DNA of 64,000 nt from Paraburkholderia sp. PGU19 (GTDB lineage Bacteria; Pseudomonadota; Gammaproteobacteria; Burkholderiales; Burkholderiaceae). The DNA is taken from NCBI RefSeq assembly GCF_013426915.1, contig NZ_AP023182.1, forward strand, positions 620,001 through 684,000. The letters are read 5' to 3'. Under the pieces are notes generated by a model. The model saw nothing but the letters and a program-made list of their open reading frames with translations. It was not told where the DNA came from and made no database searches. The position numbers and the translations under genes were made by a program. The number at the start of each line of letters is the position of its first letter. The stretch's first letter is position 1. This document shows positions 47,176 to 57,337 of this stretch, piece by piece.

Positions 47176-48965
47176 ATGCACTATGTTGCTCCGCTTAAGG
47201 ACATGTTGTTCGATATCCAGCATCTGGCCGGACTGGACGACCTGGTCAGGCTGGAAGGATATGACGAGGCCGGTATCGCGACTGCCGAAGCGGTGCTCGC
47301 GGAGTGCGCCCGCTTCAACCAGGAGGTGATTGCGCCGCTCAATGCTGTCGGCGACCGTCAGCCTGCCGTACTGGAGAACGGGAGCGTGAAGACGACGCCC
47401 GGATTCAGGGAAGCGTTCCGGCAGTACGCCGATGCTGGATGGCTCGGTGTGCAGCATCCCGTCGAATTTGACGGCCAGGGCTTGCCAAAAGTCATCGGCG
47501 CAGCGTGTTCGGAGATGGTGAACTCCGCGAATCTGAGTTTCGCGCTGTGTTCGTTGCTCACAGACGGCGCGATCGCAGCATTGATGACCGTCGGCTCCGA
47601 GGCCATGCGGCAGACCTATCTACGCAACCTGATTTCGGGCAGTGGACGGGAACGATGAACCTGACCGAGCCGCAGGCAGGCAGTGACCTGTCGCTCGTGC
47701 GCACGCGGGCGGAGCGTCAGGCCGACGGCACGTACAAGCTGTTCGGGACCAAGATCTTCATTACCTACGGCGATCACGATCTGACCGAGAATATCGTTCA
47801 TCTGATTTTGGCTCGCGTTCCCGGGGCACCCGAGGGTGTAAAGGGCATCAGCATGTTTCTGGTTCCGAAGGTACTTGTGCAGGAGGACGGCAGCCTTGGC
47901 GAGCGCAACGATATTCACGCAACTAGCCTCGAGCACAAGCTCGGTATCAAGGCGAGTCCGACAGCGGTTCTGCAATACGGAGACAATGGTGGAGCGACCG
48001 GCTATCTGATCGGTGAAGAAAACCACGGTCTCGAGTACATGTTCCAGATGATGAACTCCGCCCGTTTCGCCGTGGGCGTTCAGGGCGTCGCCGTTGCCGA
48101 GCGCGCATACCAGCAGGCCCTTTCCTATGCGCGCGAGCGAGTCCAGAGCCGGCCCGTCGATGGGTCGTCGGCGGGCAGCGTGCCCATCATCCGGCATCCC
48201 GACGTGCGGCGCATGCTGATGGAGATGCGGTCCAGGATCGAGGGGTGCCGCGCGATGGTGCTGGTTGGCGCGGCAGCGAACGATTTTGCCGAGCGCCATC
48301 CCGACGCCGCCGTCAGAAAGCGCAAACACGATTTCTATGAGTTTCTGCTGCCCCTGATCAAGGGATACTGCACGGAAATGAGCTTGTTCGTGACGTCGAC
48401 GGCTATCCAGGTACACGGTGGCATGGGCTTTATCGAGGAAACGGGCGTGGCGCAGTACTACCGCGACGCACGTATCCTGCCGATCTACGAAGGCACGACG
48501 GCCATACAGGCGAACGACCTGGTCGGGCGGAAGACGATACGGGACGGCGGCTCGACGGCCCGCGACATTGCGGCCCAGATCGAGGCGACGGAGGCGGACC
48601 TGGCACGAATCGATGGCACGGCTGCCCGTTCGGTTCGATCTGGACTGGAGACGGCGCGTCAAGCGTTTCTCGATGTCGTCGACTACGTCGTGCGCAACGG
48701 TGCCGAATCGCCGAACGCGGTCCATGCGGGAAGCTTCGTCTATCTGACGCTGGCGGGGGAGCTGGTGGCCGGCTGGCAACTGGCGCGCGCGCTCATCGCT
48801 GCCGAGGAGCATGCCGAACGCGACGGGGACAAGACCTTTCTGGACGGGAAAATCGCGACGGCCCGATTCTTTTCCGAGCATGTTCTGTCACAGGCATCCG
48901 CACATCGCGATCGCATCCTGCACGGTGCCGACAGTGTGCTTGCTATCCCATCGGACGTGTTTTAG
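47176..48965 (+). CDS. Long acyl-CoA dehydrogenase (DmdC-type), probable ring acyl-CoA desaturase, interrupted by one frameshift
   Basis: FAD enzyme of about 596 residues once the frame is restored. The first frame covers the N-terminal domain (YVAPLKDMLFDIQHLAGLDD, GWLGVQHPVEFDGQGLP); the second has MNLTEPQAGSDLSLVRTRAE, FITYGDHDL, MMNSARFAVGVQGVAVAERA, VTSTAIQVHGGMGFIEETG and YEGTTAIQANDLVGRK. One more base in the GGG at 47637-47639 joins them (ISG-QWTGTMN). The family includes 3-methylmercaptopropionyl-CoA dehydrogenase. Here it is the only candidate for the cyclohexanecarboxyl-CoA dehydrogenase step (AliB function) near badHIK, although AliB itself is a shorter enzyme. Confidence 0.85.
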
Positions 48966-49415
48966 ATCTCCCTCTCGCAAGACGGTCGATTTGCCCATGG
49001 ACACATCGACCGAATTCCCCTTGCCGTTCCTGCGCATTACTCCCTTGTGTCCGATGGTCGCCAATTGCCAGCCGAAGAGCGCGCCGTCGTTGGTTGTGGA
49101 CCGGTGCATACCGCACTCCGAATGGTATCGAAAGCGGACAGCGCAGACGTCTTTCGCCTGAACCGTCCGCACGGCGAATGCCGTTCTCGCCCGCACGGGA
49201 GTGTAGTCGTGTTCGCCAAAGTGTCGTCGAAGAACGCATTCCTTGTAACGGGAAGCCCTACCCGACGACACATCGATGCGCGATCTCGTGAAGTCACGTC
49301 ACGTGCGGATACGGATTGAACCTCGGAATGGCAATACCGACGGGCGTTCCGCGAGACTACTGACTCAACTGGCATGCTTGTCGCTTATGTTGCGCAAACA
49401 TCAAATGAGACAACG
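48966..49415. other. Intergenic stretch, nothing recognisable
   Basis: About 450 bases between the acyl-CoA dehydrogenase and the CoA-transferase remnant, without supported genes. Confidence 0.35.
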
Positions 49416-49880
49416 ATGATCCCAGTCGAAACATTGCCAACGCTTGAGGCCTCGTCTGGCCTCGAGCTACTCAAGAGTGTGCGCGTGCTGGACTTGACTA
49501 CATCCGTTGCCGGTTCATACGGCACCCAGTTCCTCGCCGATCTTGGCGCCGAGGCAACGAAGGTCGAACGCGTCGGCGCGGGCGGCGACACTCGTGCCTG
49601 GGGCTCGCCGTTTCTTAACGGCGGGGAGTGGCTCGCCATCTTCAGGGAGTATCGGATTCCCGGAAGCCCCATCAACCGGATCGATCAGGTGGTGTTCGAT
49701 CACCAGCTCCTTGCGGATGGAACGTTTTATTCGGTGGAAGACGCCGCGGGAAAGAGCTCGCAGGTGGGACTCGGGATCCGCTTCGACAGGCAAGGTGCAA
49801 CGCATCGCCGGGCGCCACCGCCGCTGTGTGCGGATACCGACCGCGTACTGCGTGAACGCGTGGGGATGGCTGAGGTGTGA
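49416..49880 (+). pseudogene. CaiB/BaiF (class III) CoA-transferase with large internal deletion
   Basis: The 154-residue frame starts like a class III CoA-transferase (LLKSVRVLDLTTSVAGSYGT, FLADLGAEATKVERVGAGGD, RAWGSPFL) and ends like one (YRIPGSPINRIDQVVFDHQL, PPPLCADTDRVLRE), but the middle 200-250 residues, including the catalytic Asp, are absent. The join is in frame at about 49640-49650. Normal family length is about 400. The original may have activated the ring acid by CoA transfer. Not functional as it stands. Confidence 0.75.
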
Positions 49881-50129
49881 ATCGCCGGGCTCAGAGATCG
49901 AGAAATCATCTAAGGTCGGGAACAGGGTCGCTCACGTTGATGACCCGCTTAAGCTGGCTTTGTGGCGACGGAATAAGGTGCGAAGCATCGCAGTGCAGAT
50001 TCTCGGTATTGTATGTGGATTGATAAATTAATGTAGTAATACGAAATAAATTATCAATGCGATGTATGAAATGAGCTTGAAATTAAAAAACATATAACAG
50101 GTTGTATTTGGTGAAATGAGGAGACACAG

Positions 50130-51365
50130 GTGAAACTTCAATTTGGATTATCGACGCGCGGGCGATTCTGGCTGTATTCGGCCTGCCTGATGGCCTCGCT
50201 GACGGGTCTTGTCACGATTGCATTGGCGGAGAATGCTCCGTTCAGGATCGGTGTGATCGTCGACATGAGCGGCGTCTATTCCGGTATCGGTGGCACAGGC
50301 GGAGTTACCGCGGTCAAGATGGCTGTCCAGGACTACGGGGGAAAGGTACTGAATCGTCCAATCGAAGTGCTGTCCACCGACTACCAGAGCAAGGTTGACG
50401 TGGCCGCCACGAAAGTTCGATCCTGGTATGACCGGGATGATGTGCAGGCGGTCATCGAATCCACCGACTCGGCATCGGCTCTTGCGTTACAGAAGCTCGG
50501 AGCCGAGAAGCGCAAGATCACGATCTTCGCCGGCTCGGCCACGACCGAGTTGACGGGCCGGCAGTGCTCTCCGTACGGCGTTCACTATGTCTACGATACC
50601 TATGCGCTCGCAAATGGAACCGCGCGTGCGCTGGTGCGTGCGGGCTACAAGCGGTGGTTCTTCGTCACGGCGGACTACGCTTTCGGAAATTCACTGCAAG
50701 ATCAGGCGACACGTGTCGTGAAGACCATGGGCGGTGAGGTGGTGGGTTCGGTCAAGCACCCGTTGTCGGCGTCCGATTTCGCGTCATATCTGCTTCAGGC
50801 GCAGGCTTCGAAGGCGCAGGTCGTCGGTCTCGCGGATGCCGGGCGTGACGCACAGAACGCCGTCAAGCAGGCGGCTGAATTTGGCTTGTCCCGCAGCAAT
50901 CAGGTCGTCGCACCACTGCTCATTTTCGATGGCGATCTGAAAGGGATGGGGCTGAGTACGGCGCAAGGCCTTCAGTTCACGACGGCGTTCTACTGGGATC
51001 GCGACGACAGTACACGAGCATTCGCCAAGAAATTCTATGCCGCTACGGGCAAGATGCCGACGATGGTTCAGGCCGGCATGTATTCGGCGACGATGCATTA
51101 CCTCGCTGCCGTACAGGCATCGGGTACCGCGGATAGCGATACCGTGATGCAGAAGATGCGCGCGACGCCGATCAACGACTTCTTCGCCCGCGATGGCCGC
51201 ATCGAAGCGAATGGCCTGATGGTGCATGACATGTACCTCGCCGAAGCAAAGAAGCCTTCGGAGTCGAAGGGCGAGTGGGATCTGCTCAAGATCCGCGCTG
51301 TGATTCCAAAAGAAGAGGCGTTTGAGCCGATCGCAGAGAGCACCTGCCCGCTGGTCAAAAGGTAG
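50130..51365 (+). CDS. ABC transporter substrate-binding protein (type I fold), solitary
   Basis: A 411-residue periplasmic protein with a long signal peptide (to about residue 33, ALAEN) and FRIGVIVDMSGVYSGIGG, VLSTDYQSKVDVAATKVRSW, FVTADYAFGNSLQDQ and LVGLADAGRDAQNAVKQA features of the Leu/Ile/Val-binding superfamily branch used for aromatic and hydroxy acids. No permease or ATPase gene is adjacent, so it must rely on another system or act as a sensor. The start is GTG after GAGGAG. Location between ring-cleavage and pimeloyl-CoA genes suggests a ring-acid ligand. Confidence 0.85.
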   Translation: MKLQFGLSTRGRFWLYSACLMASLTGLVTIALAENAPFRIGVIVDMSGVYSGIGGTGGVTAVKMAVQDYGGKVLNRPIEVLSTDYQSKVDVAATKVRSWYDRDDVQAVIESTDSASALALQKLGAEKRKITIFAGSATTELTGRQCSPYGVHYVYDTYALANGTARALVRAGYKRWFFVTADYAFGNSLQDQATRVVKTMGGEVVGSVKHPLSASDFASYLLQAQASKAQVVGLADAGRDAQNAVKQAAEFGLSRSNQVVAPLLIFDGDLKGMGLSTAQGLQFTTAFYWDRDDSTRAFAKKFYAATGKMPTMVQAGMYSATMHYLAAVQASGTADSDTVMQKMRATPINDFFARDGRIEANGLMVHDMYLAEAKKPSESKGEWDLLKIRAVIPKEEAFEPIAESTCPLVKR

Positions 51366-51422
51366 GGCATCGCAGCTTCGTCACCTAAAGCATCCTTGCA
51401 TCAAGAAAATATGGAGACAGGA

Positions 51423-52765
51423 ATGGAATCAGTACGCGTCACGCAAATCGATGGGTTGGCAAGACAGGAGACAATTGACGAGAAACGCAAGAGTGCGATC
51501 AAGGGGCGGTGTTCTCCGAGTTTATCGACATGTTCGATATTTATCTGCCAGTCATCATCCTTGCGCCAATACAGTCGTTCTTTTTACCCCGAGGTGTTTC
51601 GGGCAGTCATCAGGTCGTGCTCGAATCATTGGTATTTATTACCACTCTGCTTGGGCGCCCGCTCGGCGCGCTTATTTTCGGGCGGATCGCTGATCGCGTG
51701 GGGCGCCGTGCAGCTTCGATCCTGTCGGTGAGCGGATTTGGCATCGCTACCTTGCTGATCGCAATGATTCCCGGCTATGAAAGCATTGGTATCGCGTCCT
51801 ACTGGCTTCTGGTGATTCTGCGTTTTATCGATGGAATCTTTCTCGGAGGCGGCTACACAGGGGCACTTCCGCTCGCGATCGAATATTCGAGGAAGGAGCA
51901 GCGCGGGATGGTCGGTGGACTGATCCTCGCAGGCTTCCCCGCTGCGTATGTTGCTATCAACCTGATGGCGATGGTGATGTTCTCGCTCTTCCCGGTCGGT
52001 GGTCCGCAATCGCCTTACGCGATGTGGGGATGGCGGGTCCCCTTCGTCGTCGGTGCACTGATGGCGGCACTGCTGGCGCTTTACTACGTGCATAAGGTGA
52101 CGGAATCCGAAGTGTGGGCCGGCAAGTCCGCAGGCAAGCCTGAAGCGACGTCGGTAAGTCGGCTGACGGGCGGAACGCAATTCCGGAATCTGATTCAGGT
52201 GCTTCTCATGATGACGGGATTCTGGCTGACTCAGAATATCGTTGGCCTGTTCCTTCCCACGGGCATCCTGCTCAAGACCTTGCATCTCACCGCGTTCCAG
52301 ATGACGGCGACGCTAATGGTGTCTTATACGGTGCTCTGTTTCAGCTACGTAGGAGCTGGCATGTTGGGACAGCGATTCGGGCGCCGCACGATGCTTTCGA
52401 TAATCGCCGTACTGAGCGGCACTTTGGGCGCTTTCCTGCTCTACTCCCTGATCGACGGAGGAGCAGGCATGAGTCTTCCGCTCGTGGTGCTGATCGTGTG
52501 CGGTCTCGCCATTACCGTGAGCTCGGCGTGGGCCGTCATCGTCACATACATCAACGAGCGCTTCGCCACAGGTGTCCGTGCGACGGGTTTTGGCGTCGGC
52601 TACAGCCTGTCGGTCATTGTGCCTTCGTTCTACGCGTTCTATATGAACTGGCTTGGGTCGGTAATACCGCTGCGGTACGCGCCCGTTGCCCTGTTGTGCA
52701 TCGGCGGCGTGATCGCCTTTGTCGGGGCACTCATGGGGCCGGAGACCAAAGACGTGGATTTTTGA
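51423..52765 (+). CDS. MFS permease, metabolite:H+ symporter type, interrupted by one frameshift
   Basis: Inner-membrane transporter of about 447 residues after correction. The ATG at 51423 follows GGAGACAGGA and gives MESVRVTQIDGLARQET and DEKRKSAIKG; the next frame continues VFSEFIDMFDIYLPVIILAP, LLGRPLGALIFGRIADRVGR (the loop 2-3 MFS motif), IFLGGGYTGALPLAIEYSRK and WGWRVPFVVGALMA. One more G in GGGG at 51503-51506 joins them. The pattern is that of the metabolite:H+ symporter group, which imports aromatic and dicarboxylic acids. A role in uptake of the ring acid is inferred from position. Confidence 0.83.
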
Positions 52766-52954
52766 TCCAGCAAAACACTCGAATGAGGCCAGCAATCTGC
52801 CTGGCACGGCTGTCGGAGCAGGTCGGTCCGATCAGGTCGAGGTCGACCGACCTGTTCTATGTCCAGAGCAATCCAGCACTGCGATGAAGGATGTCCGGTT
52901 TAAAAGTCGGAAAGCGTACGTTGGCGAATACGCCTGTACGCCCGCTACATGCGG

Positions 52955-53857
52955 CTATTTCCCCCGTCCCGCTCTGCGGGCCGCGTCCAGCATGAACTCG
53001 ATGAATTTCGCGGTGGCGCGGGTGTGATTACGATTGGGCATATACAGCATGTACATGTTCGTGCCAAAGATGCTCAGACGCCACTGGTCGAGTGCTGTCA
53101 GGACGTCGCCGCGGAGGATGTCTTCGTGTACGACGTAATCCGGCACGAGTCCGACCCCGACACCGGCAAGAATCGCTTCGCGCAGAAAGAGAAAGTTTTC
53201 GGAAATAAGACCGGGTTCGAGCAACACCTCATGCCTTTCATTGTGCAGGTAGGCGGCGACGCGCAGCTGGCGTCCGATGACGGCGGACGTGATAAGTGGT
53301 GCGGTGCGAAGCTCTTCGAGCAGGGTAGGCATGCCGTGTTCGGCGGCATAGGCCGACGAAGCGCATGCGACCCAACCGACCGACCCCATATCACGCGCAA
53401 CGAGATTCTGGGGCGGCTCAGACATCACGCGTACCGCAATATCCACTTCGTCACGCAGCAGGTCTTCCACCCGATTCTCGAACATTACGTCGAGCACGAT
53501 GCTGGGGTATTCGCGCTTGAATGCGATCAGCCACTGGGACATCACCAGTTGACCGTAGCCGCTCGGCACCGACAGGCGAACCCGTCCTTGCAGGCTCTCG
53601 CCGAGCGTGGAAACGGACTCCTGCGCCGCCTGGAGAGCATTCCGGATCGTGCAGCCGTGCTCGTAGAGTTTCAGTCCAATCTCTGTTGGTTCGACACGCC
53701 GTGTAGTCCTGCGGACAAGTTGCAGTCCGATAGATTTTTCGAGCTGATTGAGGTGATAGCTGACATTGGCGCGGGTCATCTTGAGACGCCGGGCAGCCTC
53801 GCTCAAATTACCCGCGTCGACGATTTCGACCAGAAGAGTGAGTGAATTGACGTCCAC
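52955..53857 (-). CDS. LysR-family transcriptional regulator, divergent from pimF
   Basis: A LysR protein of about 300 residues: LTLLVEIVDAGNLSEAARRLKMTRANVSYHLNQLEKSIG is the helix-turn-helix, followed by QLVRRTTRRVEPTEIG and a ligand domain (VDIAVRVMSEPPQNLVARD, ILAGVGVGLVPDYVV). I place the start at GTG 53857 where the domain begins; a TTG at 53908 would overlap the operator. Being divergent from pimF with a dyad between, it is likely the regulator of the pimeloyl-CoA operon. Confidence 0.87.
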   Translation of the reverse strand: MDVNSLTLLVEIVDAGNLSEAARRLKMTRANVSYHLNQLEKSIGLQLVRRTTRRVEPTEIGLKLYEHGCTIRNALQAAQESVSTLGESLQGRVRLSVPSGYGQLVMSQWLIAFKREYPSIVLDVMFENRVEDLLRDEVDIAVRVMSEPPQNLVARDMGSVGWVACASSAYAAEHGMPTLLEELRTAPLITSAVIGRQLRVAAYLHNERHEVLLEPGLISENFLFLREAILAGVGVGLVPDYVVHEDILRGDVLTALDQWRLSIFGTNMYMLYMPNRNHTRATAKFIEFMLDAARRAGRGK

Positions 53858-53881
53858 GATGAATCCGATGTCAAAGAAGGT

Positions 53882-53896
53882 TTGACACTCTGTCAA
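53882..53896. promoter_or_regulatory. LysR-type operator between the LysR gene and pimF
   Basis: TTGACA and TGTCAA arms around CTC (perfect dyad); the inner 13 bases fit T-N11-A. A further TTGTCAA-like half-site follows at about 53909. It is 85 bases before the pimF start. Confidence 0.6.
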
Positions 53897-53980
53897 CGAG
53901 CGATGCAATTGTCAATCTGGTTAACTATCGAGAAAATGCATAGCAGTTCGATTCAAATCATGCACGAGGAGAAAGATCTC

Positions 53981-56107
53981 ATGACGCCACACACGGCATC
54001 AGTTGCACCGCCCGTCACCCAGGAGTTGCGAGGCAATGTGTTGCTTATCACTGTCGATAATCCGCCAGTCAATGCGCTAGATGCCAGTGTCCGGCGGGGA
54101 CTCCTTGCCGCGATCGATGCTGCCGATGGGAATACGGCGGTGCGTGCTGTGCTGATCGTCGGCGCTGGTTGCAATTTCATCGCAGGCGCGGATATTCGCG
54201 AGTTCGGCAAGCCCCCGCAATCGCCGGGGATGCCCGAGGTGTGCAACCGCATCGAGGCTTGCAGCAAGCCGGTCGTCGTTGCGATTCATGGCGCAGCGCT
54301 CGGCGGTGGGCTGGAAATCGCGCTTGCGGCGCACTACCGCCTCGCGGTGACGGGATCCAGGCTCGGACTTCCCGAAGTGCGACTCGGATTGTTACCGGGA
54401 GCGGGGGGCACGCAGCGTACGCCGCGGCTGATCGGCGCCGAGTCTGCGCTGTCTCTGATGCTCAGCGGACGCCACGTCGATGCGCAGGAAGCGCTGAAGC
54501 TCGGTCTTGTCGATAGGGTGGGCCAGAGCGACGACGTGCTTGCAGAAGGTCTCGCATACGCTCAACAGCTTCTCGTGGCGCACGCTACCGTACGGCGCAC
54601 GCGCGATGCGCAATGTCTTGCGGACCACGAGACGAGCGCAGCGGAAGTCGCAGCCGCGCGCGCGGATACCGTGAAGAAGTCGCGAGGCCTGATGTCGCCG
54701 CTGAAGATCGTCGAATGCGTCGAGGCTGCGCTGAATCTGACGTTCGAGGATGGGCTACGTTTCGAGCGGCAGCGGTTTCTCGAATGTCTCGAAAGCCAGC
54801 AGCGCGTGGCGCTGACGCACGCCTTCTTCGCTGAGAAAGAGGTACAGAAAGCGCCCGAAACCCGTAACACGAAGCCCCGCCCGGTACGTACCGTCGGCGT
54901 TGTGGGAGGCGGCACGATGGGCGCCGGGATCGCCGTTGCGCTCCTCGACGCAGGTTTGCCCGTGACAATGATCGAGCGCGATGACGAATCTCTTGCCCGC
55001 GGGCGCGCACATGTTGAAAAGGTCTATGACGGCCTGATCGCAAGGGGACGCCTCACCACCTTCACGAAGGAGAAGAAACTCGAACGATTCGGCGCCAGTA
55101 CTTCTTACGATACGCTTGCCGATGTCGATGTCGTAATCGAAGCTGTGTTCGAAGACATGGGTGTCAAGCAGGCGGTCTTCGCAGAGCTTGATCGCGTTTG
55201 CCGCCCGGGAGCCGTGCTGGCCACTAACACGTCCTATCTCGACATCGATGCGATCGCCGCCAGTATCTCGCGCCCACAGGATGTGATCGGGCTGCACTTT
55301 TTCTCGCCCGCGAACATCATGAGATTGCTGGAGGTTGTGGTGCCCGCGCGCGTGAGTGCCGACGTAGTCGCGACGGCGTTCGACCTCGCGAAGAAGTTGC
55401 GAAAGGTGCCGGTGCGTGCTGGCGTGTGCGATGGCTTTATCGGCAACCGGATGCTTGCGGTATATCGGGCAGCTGCGGACCACCTCATGGAAGACGGTGC
55501 ATCGCCGTATCAGATAGACAAAGTCATGCGTGAATTCGGTTTCCCGATGGGGCCATATCAGGTGATCGACCTCGCGGGAGGTGACATCGGCTGGGCATCG
55601 CGTAAGCGCCGTGCAGCAACGCGGGATCCCAATGCGCGCTATGTGCAGATTGCGGATCGTATCTGTGAGCGCGGGTGGTTCGGGCAGAAGACGGGGCGTG
55701 GCTTCTATCGCTACGAGGAGGGACAGCGGACGGGTACGCCGGACCCGGACGTCGGGGGAATCATCGTCGCCGAACGCGAGCGCGCCGGTGTGACGCCCCG
55801 CTCGTTCAGCGATGAGCAAATCGTCAGGCGCTACATGGCAGCGATGATCAACGAAGGAGCAAACGTCGTCCACGAACGTATTGCCCTGCGGCCACTGGAC
55901 GTCGATGTGACACTGATCTACGGCTTCGGGTTTCCGGAATATCGCGGCGGCCCGATGCATTACGCCGACACCGTTGGTCTGCCGGCGCTGCTTGCGGACA
56001 TTTGCGAGTTCGCCAGACACGATCCTGTTTTCTGGCAGCCGTCTCCGTTGCTGGTCGAGCTTGTGGAACGGGGCGCGAGCTTCGCAAGCCTGAATCAATC
56101 TACCTGA
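53981..56107 (+). CDS. pimF: Bifunctional enoyl-CoA hydratase/3-hydroxyacyl-CoA dehydrogenase (PimF-like)
   Basis: A 708-residue FadB-type fusion. The N-terminal crotonase domain (residues 10-190) has FIAGADIREFG, ALGGGLEIALAAHYRLA and LPEVRLGLLPGAGGTQRTPR with both catalytic Glu. The NAD domain begins at VRTVGVVGGGTMGAGIAVALLD (about residue 304) and includes VIEAVFEDMGVKQ, NTSYLDIDAIA and GLHFFSPANIM with the catalytic His; the C-terminal domain contains CDGFIGNRML. In pimeloyl-CoA beta-oxidation PimF carries out hydration and oxidation of the dehydropimeloyl-CoA. ATG 53981 follows GAGGAGAAAG. Confidence 0.86.
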   Translation: MTPHTASVAPPVTQELRGNVLLITVDNPPVNALDASVRRGLLAAIDAADGNTAVRAVLIVGAGCNFIAGADIREFGKPPQSPGMPEVCNRIEACSKPVVVAIHGAALGGGLEIALAAHYRLAVTGSRLGLPEVRLGLLPGAGGTQRTPRLIGAESALSLMLSGRHVDAQEALKLGLVDRVGQSDDVLAEGLAYAQQLLVAHATVRRTRDAQCLADHETSAAEVAAARADTVKKSRGLMSPLKIVECVEAALNLTFEDGLRFERQRFLECLESQQRVALTHAFFAEKEVQKAPETRNTKPRPVRTVGVVGGGTMGAGIAVALLDAGLPVTMIERDDESLARGRAHVEKVYDGLIARGRLTTFTKEKKLERFGASTSYDTLADVDVVIEAVFEDMGVKQAVFAELDRVCRPGAVLATNTSYLDIDAIAASISRPQDVIGLHFFSPANIMRLLEVVVPARVSADVVATAFDLAKKLRKVPVRAGVCDGFIGNRMLAVYRAAADHLMEDGASPYQIDKVMREFGFPMGPYQVIDLAGGDIGWASRKRRAATRDPNARYVQIADRICERGWFGQKTGRGFYRYEEGQRTGTPDPDVGGIIVAERERAGVTPRSFSDEQIVRRYMAAMINEGANVVHERIALRPLDVDVTLIYGFGFPEYRGGPMHYADTVGLPALLADICEFARHDPVFWQPSPLLVELVERGASFASLNQST

Positions 56108-56116
56108 GTACGACGT

Positions 56117-57325
56117 ATGGATCTGAAGTTTACTGATGAAGAAGAGGCGTTTCGCGAAGACGTGCTGCGTTTTCTGAAAGACCATTTGCCCCAGCGCATC
56201 GCCGATAAGGTGAGAGCCGGCCGACGGCTCACCCGCGAAGATATGGCCGAATGGCACGGCATTCTGAATGGACGAGGATGGCTCGCCAATCACTGGCCCA
56301 AGGAATATGGCGGTCCAGGATGGAATGCCGTGCAGAAGTTCATTTTCGAGAACGAGTGTGCGCTCGCCGGTGCACCGCGGATCGTGCCGTTTGGCGTAAA
56401 TATGCTCGGACCGGTGCTCATCAAATATGGCAGTGACGCACAAAAGCGTCGCTGGTTGCCGCGAATTCTTGACGGCTCCGACTGGTGGTGTCAGGGCTAC
56501 TCGGAGCCTGGCGCCGGCTCCGATCTCGCGTCGGTTCGTACGACAGCTGTCCGCCAGACGGAGAACGGCGAAGAGTACTACCTGGTGAACGGCCAGAAGA
56601 CATGGACCACGCTGGCGCACTACGCGAACATGATCTTCTGCCTTGTCCGTACTTCGCCGAACGCGCGCAAGCAGGAAGGCATCAGCTTTTTGCTCATCGA
56701 CATGAATACGCCCGGCGTCGAGGTGCGCCCGATCGTTACGCTCGAGGGCGAGCACGAGGTCAATGAGGTTTTTTTCACTGATGTGCGTGTCCCCGTAGAG
56801 AACCTGGTTGGGGAGGAGAACAGGGGCTGGACATATGCAAAGTATCTGCTGACGTATGAGCGTACCAACATCGCAGGTGTCGGATTCTCTGTGGCCGCGC
56901 TAGGGCGTCTGAAGGCGGCTGCAGAAAAGGTACAGCGCAATGGGCGTCCCCTTGCCGACGATCCACATTTCGCGGCGCGGATTGCGCGAGTGGAAATCGA
57001 CCTGGAAAACATGAAGACGACCAATCTTCGCGTGATTGCCGCGGTGGCAGGAGGGGGCGTTCCGGGTGCTGAAAGCTCCATGCTGAAGATTCGCGGCACC
57101 GAGATCCGACAGGAAATATCGTCGCTGCTGCGGCGGGCAATGGGACCCTACGCATCACCTTTCATTGAAGAAGCGCTCCTCGACGGTTACGACGGAGTAC
57201 CCGTCGGACCTGAGGAGGCAGCAAGTGCTGCGTCGCAGTACCTCAACAATCGCAAGCTGTCGATCTTCGGCGGCGCCAACGAAATCCAGAAGAACATCAT
57301 TTCGAAGATGATTCTGGGGCTGTAA
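56117..57325 (+). CDS. pimC: Acyl-CoA dehydrogenase, pimeloyl-CoA dehydrogenase large subunit-like (PimC)
   Basis: A 402-residue FAD dehydrogenase: LKFTDEEEAFREDVLRFLKD, GRGWLANHWPKEYGGPGWN, WWCQGYSEPGAGSDLASVRT and KLSIFGGANEIQKNIISKMI at the end. The family signature YSEPGAGSD and the C-terminal GGANEIQ are intact. Paired with the next gene it matches the two-gene PimC/PimD dehydrogenase that introduces the 2,3 double bond into pimeloyl-CoA. It starts nine bases after pimF. Confidence 0.85.
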   Translation: MDLKFTDEEEAFREDVLRFLKDHLPQRIADKVRAGRRLTREDMAEWHGILNGRGWLANHWPKEYGGPGWNAVQKFIFENECALAGAPRIVPFGVNMLGPVLIKYGSDAQKRRWLPRILDGSDWWCQGYSEPGAGSDLASVRTTAVRQTENGEEYYLVNGQKTWTTLAHYANMIFCLVRTSPNARKQEGISFLLIDMNTPGVEVRPIVTLEGEHEVNEVFFTDVRVPVENLVGEENRGWTYAKYLLTYERTNIAGVGFSVAALGRLKAAAEKVQRNGRPLADDPHFAARIARVEIDLENMKTTNLRVIAAVAGGGVPGAESSMLKIRGTEIRQEISSLLRRAMGPYASPFIEEALLDGYDGVPVGPEEAASAASQYLNNRKLSIFGGANEIQKNIISKMILGL

Positions 57326-57337
57326 AGGACTCGTGTC

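Noticed and set aside
47616..48881. 421-codon minus-strand open frame
   Set aside because: Antisense shadow of the long acyl-CoA dehydrogenase gene.
54755..56755. 666-codon minus-strand open frame
   Set aside because: It is antisense to pimF/pimC; high GC at third positions leaves the opposite frame free of stops. Motifs belong to the plus strand.
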